Source of the DNA: JBBQTU01 sp038213005
GTDB lineage: Bacteria > Planctomycetota > Phycisphaerae > Tepidisphaerales > Tepidisphaeraceae
Assembly (NCBI GenBank): GCA_038213005.1
Contig: JBBQTU010000233.1
Coordinates: 1-6,475 of the forward strand
Reading direction: 5' to 3'
DNA: 6,475 bases
The first letter of the stretch is position 1. Each line of letters begins with the position of its first letter. This document shows positions 1-6,475 of this stretch, piece after piece. The notes under the pieces are model-generated. The model saw only the letters and a list, made by a program, of their open reading frames with translations, was not told the DNA's origin and ran no database searches. The translations under genes and the position numbers were made by a program.

Positions 1-1547
1 AGGCGCTGCTGAATGTCCTCATCCATGGCATCCCATGAGACGACGGCGAGTGGCAGGGCGGTGTCGGCGAGCAGGCTGTCGCTGCGGAGATCGGCGAGTC
101 TTGGCGACAGACCGGCGCAGGATGCGGAGGTGAGCAGGCCACTTCGCAGCAGCGCAAGGGCGGCGGTGGGGGGCAGGAGCAGGCCTGCGGAATCGCCGCA
201 GTATTTGCAGGCGCGCATCAGTTCGTAGTCGAAGCCGACCTGGAAGTCGGCAACCCGCTGGGCGGCGGCGAGCCATGCGTGCTGAGTCACAAACTCGGCG
301 AAATGCCGCTGGACGCGATAGAGCGGGCGCAACTCGCCGGCCGGGCCGACGGCGGCGTCGTAGTCGTAGATGTCGCTGGTAGTGCCCGCGCCGGGAGGAT
401 TGGGGCCGCCGGTGAAGATGTAGTAGTTCCACCCTTTCATGCCCAGGGCGAGATTGGCGAGATAGCAGGCCCCGGCGTCTGGGGCGGTGATGGGAGGGAA
501 ATTGCCGGAGCTTCCACCAGGCAACTCAAAGACCGTCGGTGGCGTGCCCATCAGGCGAAGCTGCTCGAGCGAGACGAAGCAATTGATCGCGTACTGCGGT
601 GTGGGGTTGTTCTGGGACCAGTTCATGCCGAGGTTGTAGTAGTGATCGGAGCCAAGGAGGAAGCCGGGGCCGAGACGCTGGCAGGTCTCGACGAAGTAGC
701 TATTCATGGCGGGATTGGCCGCGTTGTGGACCATCGGCACATCCACACCTAGCTCGCGCATCCAGGTGACGAGCTGCTCGGCGTAGTCGGCAACCTGCTG
801 GAAATAGCACTCCTGGTAATCCTTGACGCTGCGCCGGCGGGCGAAGACGCCGTTGGTCTGGCTGGCGGGCTTGAGCTGCGACCATGTCTTGGCGGGTTGC
901 CCGTAGGCGGCCGCGGCGGCCGCGACCGAGCCGTATTTGTTCCGCAGGAACTGCGGCCAGCGGCCTTCCTCGCGGCCGAGGCCCATCGCGTCGGGATGAT
1001 AGTCCCAGCCACTGAACCACTCATGGATGCCCATCAGTTCGTTGTCAAACTGCATGGCAACCACCGCACCGCCGCGGGACGCCTGATGACTCACCAGACG
1101 CGGGATGACCTGGTCGTACCAGGTCTTGGTCTTTTCCAGGAACAGGGGATGAGTGTAGGAGACCGAGCTGGCTCGGAAGCTCTTGCCGTCGGCATCCTGG
1201 GCCAGAAGCTGCGGGTAGTTCTCACACAGCCAGCCGGGCAGGCCGTCGCAGGCGAGTTCGGAATACTGATAGGGACCCGGGCGGACCAGGGCCCAGAGGC
1301 CCAGTTCGTGGCACAGGGTAAGGAAGGCTTCGACATCGTACTGCGCGCCAAAGTTGAAGCGGCCTTCCTCAGGCTCGTGGAGAAGCCAAGGCACATAGGT
1401 GGCGACGCAGTTGCCTCCGGACTCCTTGAACTTCTGCAGGCGGTCTTGCCACTGGTCGCGTGGGACGCGGAAATAGTGGATCTCGCCACTGATCAGGAAC
1501 AGTCGCTTGTCGCCGGAGATGTAACTGCGATTGTCGAAACTCAGCAT
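1..1547 (-). CDS. GH35-like beta-galactosidase (clan GH-A), 3' end beyond window
   Basis: Probable glycoside hydrolase that releases terminal beta-galactose or a related sugar. 515 codons are visible before the window edge and there is no stop. The N-terminal half reads as a GH35 TIM barrel: SGEIHYFRVPRDQW (residues 20-33), a TYVPWLLHEPEEGRFNF stretch (50-66), RPGPYQYSEL (89-98) and GLPGWL (102-107). The likely acid/base is Glu170 in MQFDNELMG, and the likely nucleophile is Glu341 in TVFELPGGSSGNF. The gap of about 171 residues between them is larger than in typical GH35 enzymes and closer to GH42 spacing, so a GH35/GH42 relative is possible. No signal peptide is present, which suggests a cytoplasmic enzyme acting on imported oligosaccharides. 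The ATG is chosen because the conserved domain begins at once and AGAGGA (1551-1556) lies just upstream. Family assignment is firm at clan level; the substrate is inferred. Confidence 0.88.
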   Translation of the reverse strand, partial: MLSFDNRSYISGDKRLFLISGEIHYFRVPRDQWQDRLQKFKESGGNCVATYVPWLLHEPEEGRFNFGAQYDVEAFLTLCHELGLWALVRPGPYQYSELACDGLPGWLCENYPQLLAQDADGKSFRASSVSYTHPLFLEKTKTWYDQVIPRLVSHQASRGGAVVAMQFDNELMGIHEWFSGWDYHPDAMGLGREEGRWPQFLRNKYGSVAAAAAAYGQPAKTWSQLKPASQTNGVFARRRSVKDYQECYFQQVADYAEQLVTWMRELGVDVPMVHNAANPAMNSYFVETCQRLGPGFLLGSDHYYNLGMNWSQNNPTPQYAINCFVSLEQLRLMGTPPTVFELPGGSSGNFPPITAPDAGACYLANLALGMKGWNYYIFTGGPNPPGAGTTSDIYDYDAAVGPAGELRPLYRVQRHFAEFVTQHAWLAAAQRVADFQVGFDYELMRACKYCGDSAGLLLPPTAALALLRSGLLTSASCAGLSPRLADLRSDSLLADTALPLAVVSWDAMDEDIQQR

Positions 1548-1550
1548 GAT

Positions 1551-1556
1551 TCCTCT
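1551..1556 (-). promoter_or_regulatory. Ribosome binding site of the GH35-like gene
   Basis: On the minus strand AGAGGA sits 3 bases before the ATG at 1547. The spacing is slightly short, but it is the only purine-rich Shine-Dalgarno match near the start, and it supports that start codon. Confidence 0.6.
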
Positions 1557-1632
1557 AGTTCCCTTTGCGGTCGGTCGGGGCGGTGGCGGTACGGTTCCAC
1601 CGGCAGACTCAATCCAACCCGCGTGCCAGCGC

Positions 1633-1661
1633 ACGTTACTCGCGCCGGGTCGGGGGTGCAA
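1633..1661 (-). promoter_or_regulatory. Weak sigma-70-like promoter candidate for the GH35-like gene
   Basis: In the 157-base gap upstream of the glycosidase, the minus strand carries TTGCAC (1656-1661) and TAACGT (1633-1638) separated by exactly 17 bases. Each hexamer matches only half of the consensus. A start near 1626 would give a leader of roughly 80 bases. A short hairpin with 5-base-pair arms (CGTGC/GCACG, 1622-1635) overlaps the -10 side. The rest of the gap shows no convincing terminator or operator. Confidence 0.28.
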
Positions 1662-1704
1662 GGTTGGGAAGTGCGATCGCGGGGCATGGCGAGCTGCTTG
1701 CTCA

Positions 1705-1881
1705 TCAGGGCATGGCAAACGCCTTACCCGCGATGTCGTTGACGAAATCAGGAACGCGCAGGCGCAGTGTGCCGGTGGCATCGGCCGTGACGGTATCAGT
1801 GCAGAGGACCTGGCCGGTGAGGGTGTCCCACCATTCTACGGTGTATCTGCCGGCGGGCAGACCGCGAAGCTCGGCACTCAT
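1705..1881 (-). CDS. 58-aa ORF resembling the C-terminal beta-sandwich end of a glycan-active protein (possible remnant)
   Basis: This short ORF starts at an ATG overlapping the exporter's TGA as ATGA and ends at TGA 1707-1705. Its protein has coding character: GLPAGRYTVEWWDTLTGQVL (residues 7-26), then an alternating-hydrophobic strand region GTLRLRVPDFVNDIAGKAF (37-55). The pattern of Gly-Leu-Pro-Ala-Gly-x-Tyr-x-Val-Glu-Trp-Trp-Asp-Thr-x-x-Gly followed by a strand, Pro-x-Phe and Asp-Ile-Ala is what I associate with the last strands of C-terminal beta-sandwich domains in bacterial glycoside hydrolases and related secreted proteins. No catalytic region, signal peptide or membrane segment precedes it. 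The same frame stays open only back to a TGA at 1905-1903, so the rest of such a protein is missing. No Shine-Dalgarno is visible, so translation would depend on coupling to the exporter. It is either a 3' gene remnant or a tiny coupled protein; I favour the remnant. Confidence 0.55.
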   Translation of the reverse strand: MSAELRGLPAGRYTVEWWDTLTGQVLCTDTVTADATGTLRLRVPDFVNDIAGKAFAMP

Positions 1882-4490
1882 GGCAGTGATCGGCTCGGCG
1901 GATCAGGCTCTGGCGACGCGGCGGCAAACAGCAGCGGCAAGCGGAACAATAGGGTGAATCCCAGTGAGGCGGCGATCCCCACCCCCACGGCGAACCCGAG
2001 GGACTGGATGGCCGGGACGCTCGTGAAATAGAGGGAGCCGAACCCCAAGAGCGCGGAGCCCGCGCAGACGAGTACAGCATAGCAGCCGCTGTCGATGCGC
2101 TCCGCCAATTGCCGCCGCGTCATGCCCGCGCAGGAGACTCCGAGGCTGACCAGGAAGATGCCGTAGTCCACATCGATCCCGATCAGGAGAGGGGCGGCGA
2201 TGAGATTGACCATGTTCAGGCGATGGTCCGTCAGGCGGGCGACCGCCAGCAGCACCAGCAGGCTGGCCGCCATCGGCAGGATGGCCAGGCACGTTGCCCC
2301 GACGCGGCGGAAATGGATCAGCAGGTACAGCACCACGGCCAGCCCTGCAAAGCCGATGAGCCTGGGCAGGTCGCGGTGGATGATGCCCTCGGTGTCGTAG
2401 GCGATGACGCTGATCCCGGTGAGGGTGGCTCCGGGCAGGTCCGCCACAGCGCCGCGGACAGACTCGATGGCGGCCCGGCGGTCAGCCTGCTGGTCCAGCG
2501 ACTTTTTTACGAAGACCAGCATGATGGATTCGGTCGGGGGTGTGTGGGTGGCAATTGCATTGGCGGGCAGGAGATTGCGGGCCAGCGACGGATAGTCCAG
2601 CAGGCTCGTCATGGTTGGCGGACTTTGGCGGGTGAGCAGTGTCTGGAGGAATTCGGCGTAACCGTGGTAGGCCTCGGGGTCAAAGGCACTGGCATTGATG
2701 GCAGCGCGGAAATCGCTCACGACCTTGGCTGCATCCAGCGACCTAAGGGCGTCAAGGCGTTTGGGCACCACCTGCGGGTCTGGCAGCAAGTCTGCCAGTC
2801 CGAAGCTTCCGCTGATGCCGCCCTCGCGACGGACTTGCGGATTCGATAGACGCTGGCGGGCCGCGTGGGCGAGGGTCACGAGCGTTTCGGGCGAGTCTGC
2901 CTTGAGGTAGAGCAGCAGTGAATCGGGCGAGGTACCGAAACGCTTTCCGATCTGCTGTTGGGCTTCGAGGGCGGGATTCGGGCGGGGGTGCAGGACGGTC
3001 ATGTCCTGCTCAATCGGCAGGGGGCCCTCGGGCGAGAGTGCCAGCACCAGTCCCGAGCCCAGCAGCACGAGCACGCTGGTAGCTACCAGCCACCAGCGGT
3101 AGCGCGCGATGAGCATAAGCAGTGGCAGGGTGCGCAGGCGCATCTGTGGGCGGCGGGCTGTCTCGGTGGTCTTGCGCCGGTCGACCAGTGCCAGGGTGGC
3201 GGGAAGAAGCATCAGGGCACAGAAGAACGCCCCGCTGAGCCCCATGCTGCCCAGCCATGCGAAGTCGCGGATGGCCGGGACGCTGGACCACCCGATGGCG
3301 ACAAAGCCGATGAGCGAGGTGAACCAGGCGGCAAAAAGCGCCGGTGTCACCGCCAGGACCGTTTCCCGCGCCGCATCCTGCGGAGTCAGGCCCCGTTTGC
3401 GGTGGGCCTCATAGTCGGAGATCAGGTAGACGGAGTAGTCGATGGCCAGCCCTGCGAGGATGGCTCCGATGACGCCGGTGATGGGCGTGAGAGTGGACTG
3501 GAAGATCGAACTGGCCCCGAATGCCAGGAGCACCCCCATCGCGACGGGCGCGAACGCCAGGAGGAACAGCCGCAGCGGCTTGCGGTACATCAACAGGAAC
3601 AGCAACTGCAGAAAGACAACCGACCCGGTGATGCTGGCGCTCATGTCGCGACGGATGGCTCGCTCGCTCTCGGTGGCGATGGGGTAGGCCCCGGCAAACT
3701 GGAGGTCGAGGTTGTCGGTGTTCACCTTGGCGGCCAGGAGCGTGATGGCGGCGGTGAAGGCCTTGGAGAACTCGATCTCCGAGGGGGGACGGGCCCCGCC
3801 CAGGCGGATCAGCAGGTTGCGGCCGTCGGCGCTGAGGAAGGCCTCGGAGTTCTGGTAGGTCTGGAACGGCTTCTGGCCCACCAGGCGGTCCAGGATGAAC
3901 TCGTGAAGTCGGAGCGGGTCCTGGAGGCTGATCTTGGCCAAGACCTGGGCGGCCGGACCGGGGACGGCCATCAGCGACTCGTTCCTGGCGATCTGCTGCG
4001 CCATTCCCTGCGGAGTCAGACGTTCGCGGGCGGCGGCGACGGCGTCGTTGCTGAGGTAGAACAGGCCGGCCGGAACCAGTTCCTTCTCGAAGAACCGCCG
4101 GGTCTCGGGATCGACGCGGTAGCTCATTGCGGGGCACATCGCCGAAACGTCGGCCGAGGCGCGCACAGCCGATTCCAGACGCTCCGCGAACGCCAAGAGG
4201 CGCTGCGGCTCGGGCGAGGGGGATGAAGACTCGGAAGTCGCGGCGGGCTGCGAAACCAGCAGGAGCATCTCCTCGGCCGCGCTGAAGTGGTGCAGTACGC
4301 GAAGCAGAGCGTGCGAGGCGGGGTTGTCATTGGCGAACATCCCGTCGAGGCTGGGTTCGGGCCGCAGACGCGACACGCCGACGGCCGCCAGCGCGCAAAC
4401 CAGCAAGGCAACCAGGAGGGCAGCCGCCGGGGTCGCGATGGGCCAGCAGACCAGCTTCTGCCAGGGGCGGCGGGAACCGGAGTCGTTCAT
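1878..4490 (-). CDS. MMPL-family RND exporter (870 aa)
   Basis: Inner-membrane transporter of the resistance-nodulation-division superfamily, MMPL/hopanoid-exporter type, presumably driven by proton flow and moving lipids or other hydrophobic molecules outward. The protein shows the full two-fold RND layout: TM1 (about 20-40), a large periplasmic loop (41-285), TM2-6 (287-436), TM7 (464-486), a second periplasmic loop (487-707) and TM8-12 (709-858). The TM4 signature is GLAIDYSVYLISDYEAHRKRG with Asp351. The matching TM10 signature is LIGIDVDYGIFL with Asp773 and Asp775. These acidic residues are the expected proton-relay sites. The length is normal for HpnN-like proteins. The frame is open up to 4631, but the ATG at 4490 puts TM1 close to the N-terminus and lies after the upstream permease's stop. 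No clear Shine-Dalgarno precedes it, so coupling to the permease message is likely. The substrate is unknown. Confidence 0.92.
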   Translation of the reverse strand: MNDSGSRRPWQKLVCWPIATPAAALLVALLVCALAAVGVSRLRPEPSLDGMFANDNPASHALLRVLHHFSAAEEMLLLVSQPAATSESSSPSPEPQRLLAFAERLESAVRASADVSAMCPAMSYRVDPETRRFFEKELVPAGLFYLSNDAVAAARERLTPQGMAQQIARNESLMAVPGPAAQVLAKISLQDPLRLHEFILDRLVGQKPFQTYQNSEAFLSADGRNLLIRLGGARPPSEIEFSKAFTAAITLLAAKVNTDNLDLQFAGAYPIATESERAIRRDMSASITGSVVFLQLLFLLMYRKPLRLFLLAFAPVAMGVLLAFGASSIFQSTLTPITGVIGAILAGLAIDYSVYLISDYEAHRKRGLTPQDAARETVLAVTPALFAAWFTSLIGFVAIGWSSVPAIRDFAWLGSMGLSGAFFCALMLLPATLALVDRRKTTETARRPQMRLRTLPLLMLIARYRWWLVATSVLVLLGSGLVLALSPEGPLPIEQDMTVLHPRPNPALEAQQQIGKRFGTSPDSLLLYLKADSPETLVTLAHAARQRLSNPQVRREGGISGSFGLADLLPDPQVVPKRLDALRSLDAAKVVSDFRAAINASAFDPEAYHGYAEFLQTLLTRQSPPTMTSLLDYPSLARNLLPANAIATHTPPTESIMLVFVKKSLDQQADRRAAIESVRGAVADLPGATLTGISVIAYDTEGIIHRDLPRLIGFAGLAVVLYLLIHFRRVGATCLAILPMAASLLVLLAVARLTDHRLNMVNLIAAPLLIGIDVDYGIFLVSLGVSCAGMTRRQLAERIDSGCYAVLVCAGSALLGFGSLYFTSVPAIQSLGFAVGVGIAASLGFTLLFRLPLLFAAASPEPDPPSRSLP

Positions 4491-4520
4491 AGCAGCGATT
4501 GTTGGGGCGAACACGGCCGC

Positions 4521-4551
4521 GTCAAGCGTCCGCACTGTCAAGCGTCCGCAC
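4521..4551. repeat. Perfect 15-base tandem duplication across the permease stop codon
   Basis: GTCAAGCGTCCGCAC occurs at 4521-4535 and again at 4537-4551, with one base between the copies. On the minus strand the first copy read carries the permease's last codons and its TGA. The second copy lies just after the stop, in the 47-base gap before the exporter. The second copy is in a different frame, so it does not lengthen the protein. Each copy also contains TTGAC, which resembles a -35 element, but no good -10 follows at the right distance. Confidence 0.9.
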
Positions 4552-6256
4552 AAATGAGGACGAGTTCCCTCGCCTGTGGGGGATCGAACCGCGCAGGGAT
4601 CTGCGCAGGGGTGAGCTGGGCATCGTCGCAAACGGTGGGACCGACCAGTCGCTCAGGCATCGGTCCAGCCGCGGCGTGCGGCGCATCCACCTTGACGGCA
4701 GGAGGGGCCGACATGCCGGGGATCCATCGCGATTGAGCAGCCAGCAGCAGGCTGGCGACCGCCAGCGACACTACTCCAACGATCGCGCCGATCTTGAACC
4801 ACTCAAGGAACGAGACTGTTCCGTGTCCACGCTTTTCCAGGACCCCCACCGCGATGATGTTGGCGGTACTGCCGATTACGGTGGCGTTGCCCAGGAACGT
4901 GCCACCGAAGAGCATCATCCAGTAGATGGCGGATGAGAATGGGGCAGGGGCAGCAGCGAGGCGGACATCATGAATGATGGGCATGAAGGTTGCCACCGCC
5001 AGGACGTTGTCCAGGAACGCGCTGAGAATGCCGGTGCTCCAGCCGACGATATGGATCAGGAGCGTGTCATTGCCGGCGGTGGCATCGATCAGCCTGGCAG
5101 CGATGACCTTGGTGACTTGCGTGTGTTCAAGCGTTCCCACGGACGCGAAAAGCATCATGAAGAAGCTGAGCGTCCACCAGTCGACGCGGCGTTCGACAAG
5201 CTGGCGGGCCTTCTTGCCCTGGAGCAGAAGTACGACAGCGCCCATGGTCAGCGATGCGCCCACCATCATCGTTCCCTCGTGCAGCCTGCCGCCCGGGGCG
5301 CCGGTGAGTCTGCCCAGCCAGCGTTCGCTCATGCCGTGGGTGACCAGCAGCAACAGGGTGGAACCGAACACAATCCACGGGACCAGGAGACTGTGGCCCT
5401 CCGGCAGTCCGGCCACGGGCGGCGTACGTGATGGTTCGCGTGAGGCTGTACCCGAGGCGACTGTGACTTCAGGCTCGCCCGCACCACCGGCGGCTACGCC
5501 GGCGAAGGCGTGGCTGTGAACGGTTTCCACGGCGAGCAGCGAAGCATGCTCGTTGCGGACGGCCGCCTCGAACCGGCGGATATCGACGGCAAACCACCAG
5601 CGACAGATAAGGTAAGTGACCACATTGACCACCAGGGCGATGGGCGCCGACCAACGCAGAAACTCAGTGAAGCTGAAACCGGCGCTGAATGCGATCATGA
5701 CGCCAATGGGATTTCCGATTGAACTGGCGGCCGAGCCGATATTCGTGGCGAACACCAGCATGATGATGAAAGGGACAGGCCTGAGCCTGTACTTGCTGGT
5801 CAGATGCAGCATGGCGCCGGACATGAAGAGAATGCTGGTGACTTCGTCCACCAGCGCCGCTGACACGGTTGCCATGAGCATCAAAAACAACAGCAGTACC
5901 TTGGGGCGCGGGCCGATCCATGCGATAAGCCGCTCGATGACGTGCTCAAAGAAGCGTGCTTCTTCGAGGAATCCGATGACGAGGAACATCCCCACGAGAA
6001 AGATGATGACGCGAAGATTGGCCGACTCGGTGAACTGCTCAACGGAAAGAAGATTGAGTCCCAGCAGTATGGCGATTCCGCCAAAGGCGAAGGCAAGGCG
6101 GAACTCGGCAAAGAGCAGGGTGCCATAGATGAAGCTGGAGAAGACCAGGATGGCCAGTAGCTGGCGCGCGTCGAAGTGGATGTCCACCGCCCGCAGCGAA
6201 AGTAGTGCGCCGAACGTTCCGACCAGGAGTGCAAAATAGTAAATGGCGCTGCGCAT
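4538..6256 (-). CDS. ArsB/NhaD/SLC13-type (IT superfamily) ion permease, 572 aa
   Basis: Polytopic inner-membrane transporter, probably for an inorganic or organic anion or for cation/proton exchange. Two inverted-repeat halves are visible. Half one has LIGFLEEARFFEHVIERL-like helices (about 92-110), SAALVDEVTSILFM (132-145) and TNIGSAASSIGNPIGVMIAF (171-190). Half two has LSAFLDNVLAVATFMP (411-426) and GGTFLGNATVIGSTANIIAVG (451-471). The paired Asp motifs and the GNP/GSTAN loops are the substrate and ion sites expected in this superfamily and recall the NhaD, ArsB and P-protein groups. A hydrophilic linker (about 222-288) separates the halves, and a soluble tail follows residue 511. The frame is open upstream to an ATG at 6379, but that adds 41 Pro/Arg-rich residues encoded by the palindromic element. 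The ATG at 6256 is preferred because GGAAGA (6261-6266) lies 4 bases before it and a membrane segment follows. Superfamily is sure, substrate is not. Confidence 0.9.
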   Translation of the reverse strand: MRSAIYYFALLVGTFGALLSLRAVDIHFDARQLLAILVFSSFIYGTLLFAEFRLAFAFGGIAILLGLNLLSVEQFTESANLRVIIFLVGMFLVIGFLEEARFFEHVIERLIAWIGPRPKVLLLFLMLMATVSAALVDEVTSILFMSGAMLHLTSKYRLRPVPFIIMLVFATNIGSAASSIGNPIGVMIAFSAGFSFTEFLRWSAPIALVVNVVTYLICRWWFAVDIRRFEAAVRNEHASLLAVETVHSHAFAGVAAGGAGEPEVTVASGTASREPSRTPPVAGLPEGHSLLVPWIVFGSTLLLLVTHGMSERWLGRLTGAPGGRLHEGTMMVGASLTMGAVVLLLQGKKARQLVERRVDWWTLSFFMMLFASVGTLEHTQVTKVIAARLIDATAGNDTLLIHIVGWSTGILSAFLDNVLAVATFMPIIHDVRLAAAPAPFSSAIYWMMLFGGTFLGNATVIGSTANIIAVGVLEKRGHGTVSFLEWFKIGAIVGVVSLAVASLLLAAQSRWIPGMSAPPAVKVDAPHAAAGPMPERLVGPTVCDDAQLTPAQIPARFDPPQARELVLICADA

Positions 6257-6260
6257 GTTG

Positions 6261-6266
6261 TCTTCC
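6261..6266 (-). promoter_or_regulatory. Ribosome binding site of the permease; decides its start
   Basis: The minus strand reads GGAAGA followed by CAAC and the ATG at 6256. This clear Shine-Dalgarno argues against the longer reading that starts at 6379 within the palindromic element. Confidence 0.65.
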
Positions 6267-6274
6267 GAGTCTGG

Positions 6275-6475
6275 GTGCTGGTTCTTCGCTGCTGGGTTTC
6301 GAAAAGGGGCGTGGGGGGGCGGGGGGGGCGGCCGCCCCGGGCGGGGCGCGCGGAGTTTTTGGTTTCTCGCAACAAACACCCGGCGCCGGGGGGGGCCGGG
6401 GCGGCCCCACCGGGCTTGCCGCCCTTACGGGCGCGGCACGCCCCTTTTCGCAACCCAGCAGCGAAGAACCAGCAC
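6275..6475. repeat. 201-base GC-extreme palindromic element with 39-base inverted arms (MITE-like or fold-back)
   Basis: The arm 6275-6313 is the reverse complement of 6437-6475 at 38 of 39 positions; the one mismatch pairs 6299 with 6451. The 123-base interior is extremely GC-rich. It has G runs of 7 and 8 (6313-6319, 6321-6328) and of 8 (6388-6395), and perfect palindromes GGGGCGGCCGCCCC (6325-6338) and CCCGGCGCCGGG (6379-6390). A short T- and A-richer centre (about 6355-6379) sits near the symmetry point at 6375. Both arms read outward in one frame as TPLF(E/A)TQQRRTST, but no conserved protein is evident. The element contains no transposase and stops 18 bases before the permease ATG. Its size and ends fit a non-autonomous mobile or repetitive extragenic palindrome. 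Its exact coincidence with the window end, together with the G runs, also fits a fold-back or assembly artefact. A target-site duplication cannot be tested because the right flank is absent. Confidence 0.75.

Noticed and set aside
907..926. GC palindrome with two GCGGCCGC sites
   Set aside because: It encodes an alanine run (residues about 208-214) inside the glycosidase and is explained by codon choice.
897..1742. 281-codon plus-strand ORF opposite the glycosidase and the gap upstream of it
   Set aside because: It is the complement of the GH35-like gene with conserved motifs on the other strand, and it has no recognisable domain of its own.
2958..4226. 422-codon plus-strand ORF opposite the exporter
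   Set aside because: It is antisense to a clearly conserved RND protein, its translation is rich in Gly, Gln, Glu and His with no domain pattern, and long antisense frames are expected in GC-rich genes.
4491..4540. Promoter for the exporter using the TTGAC hexamers in the duplication
   Set aside because: The best -10 at a 17-base spacing is ACAATC, which is too weak and too close to the start codon to claim.
4491..4631. Extended N-terminus of the exporter from an ATG at 4631
   Set aside because: The extra 47 residues overlap the permease coding region and tandem repeat, lack hydrophobic or conserved character, and would push TM1 far from the N-terminus.
6257..6379. Extended N-terminus of the permease from an ATG at 6379
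   Set aside because: The added residues are a Pro/Arg-rich translation of the palindromic element. The ATG at 6256 has a good Shine-Dalgarno and is followed directly by a membrane helix.

Overview
This is a GC-rich bacterial window in which every gene I can support lies on the minus strand, so transcription runs from high to low coordinates. The families present (an ion permease with two homologous halves, an MMPL-type RND exporter and a GH35-like glycosidase) and the high GC suggest a free-living, probably Gram-negative bacterium. Planctomycete, verrucomicrobial or armatimonad relatives are plausible, but nothing here fixes the taxon. I see no rRNA, tRNA, CRISPR array, transposase or phage gene.

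Layout in transcription order. At 6275-6475 is a GC-extreme palindromic element with 39-base inverted arms matching at 38 of 39 positions. It ends exactly at the window edge and stops 18 bases before the first gene. That gene (6256-4538) is an ArsB/NhaD/SLC13-type permease with a good Shine-Dalgarno sequence. A perfect 15-base tandem duplication covers its stop codon. After 47 bases comes an MMPL/RND exporter (4490-1878). A 58-codon ORF (1881-1705) overlaps the exporter's stop through ATGA. It looks like the C-terminal beta-sandwich end of a larger secreted or glycan-active protein, so it may be a gene remnant. After 157 bases with a weak promoter candidate comes a GH35-like beta-galactosidase (1547 to beyond position 1), which is cut by the window end.

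The permease, exporter and small ORF are tightly packed and could be one transcript. The glycosidase may have its own promoter. The order pairs two membrane transporters with sugar-hydrolase material, but no shared substrate can be read from the sequence. The points most worth checking are the palindromic element, the gene-fragment junction behind the exporter, and the duplication at the permease stop codon. I found no convincing new multi-gene system.
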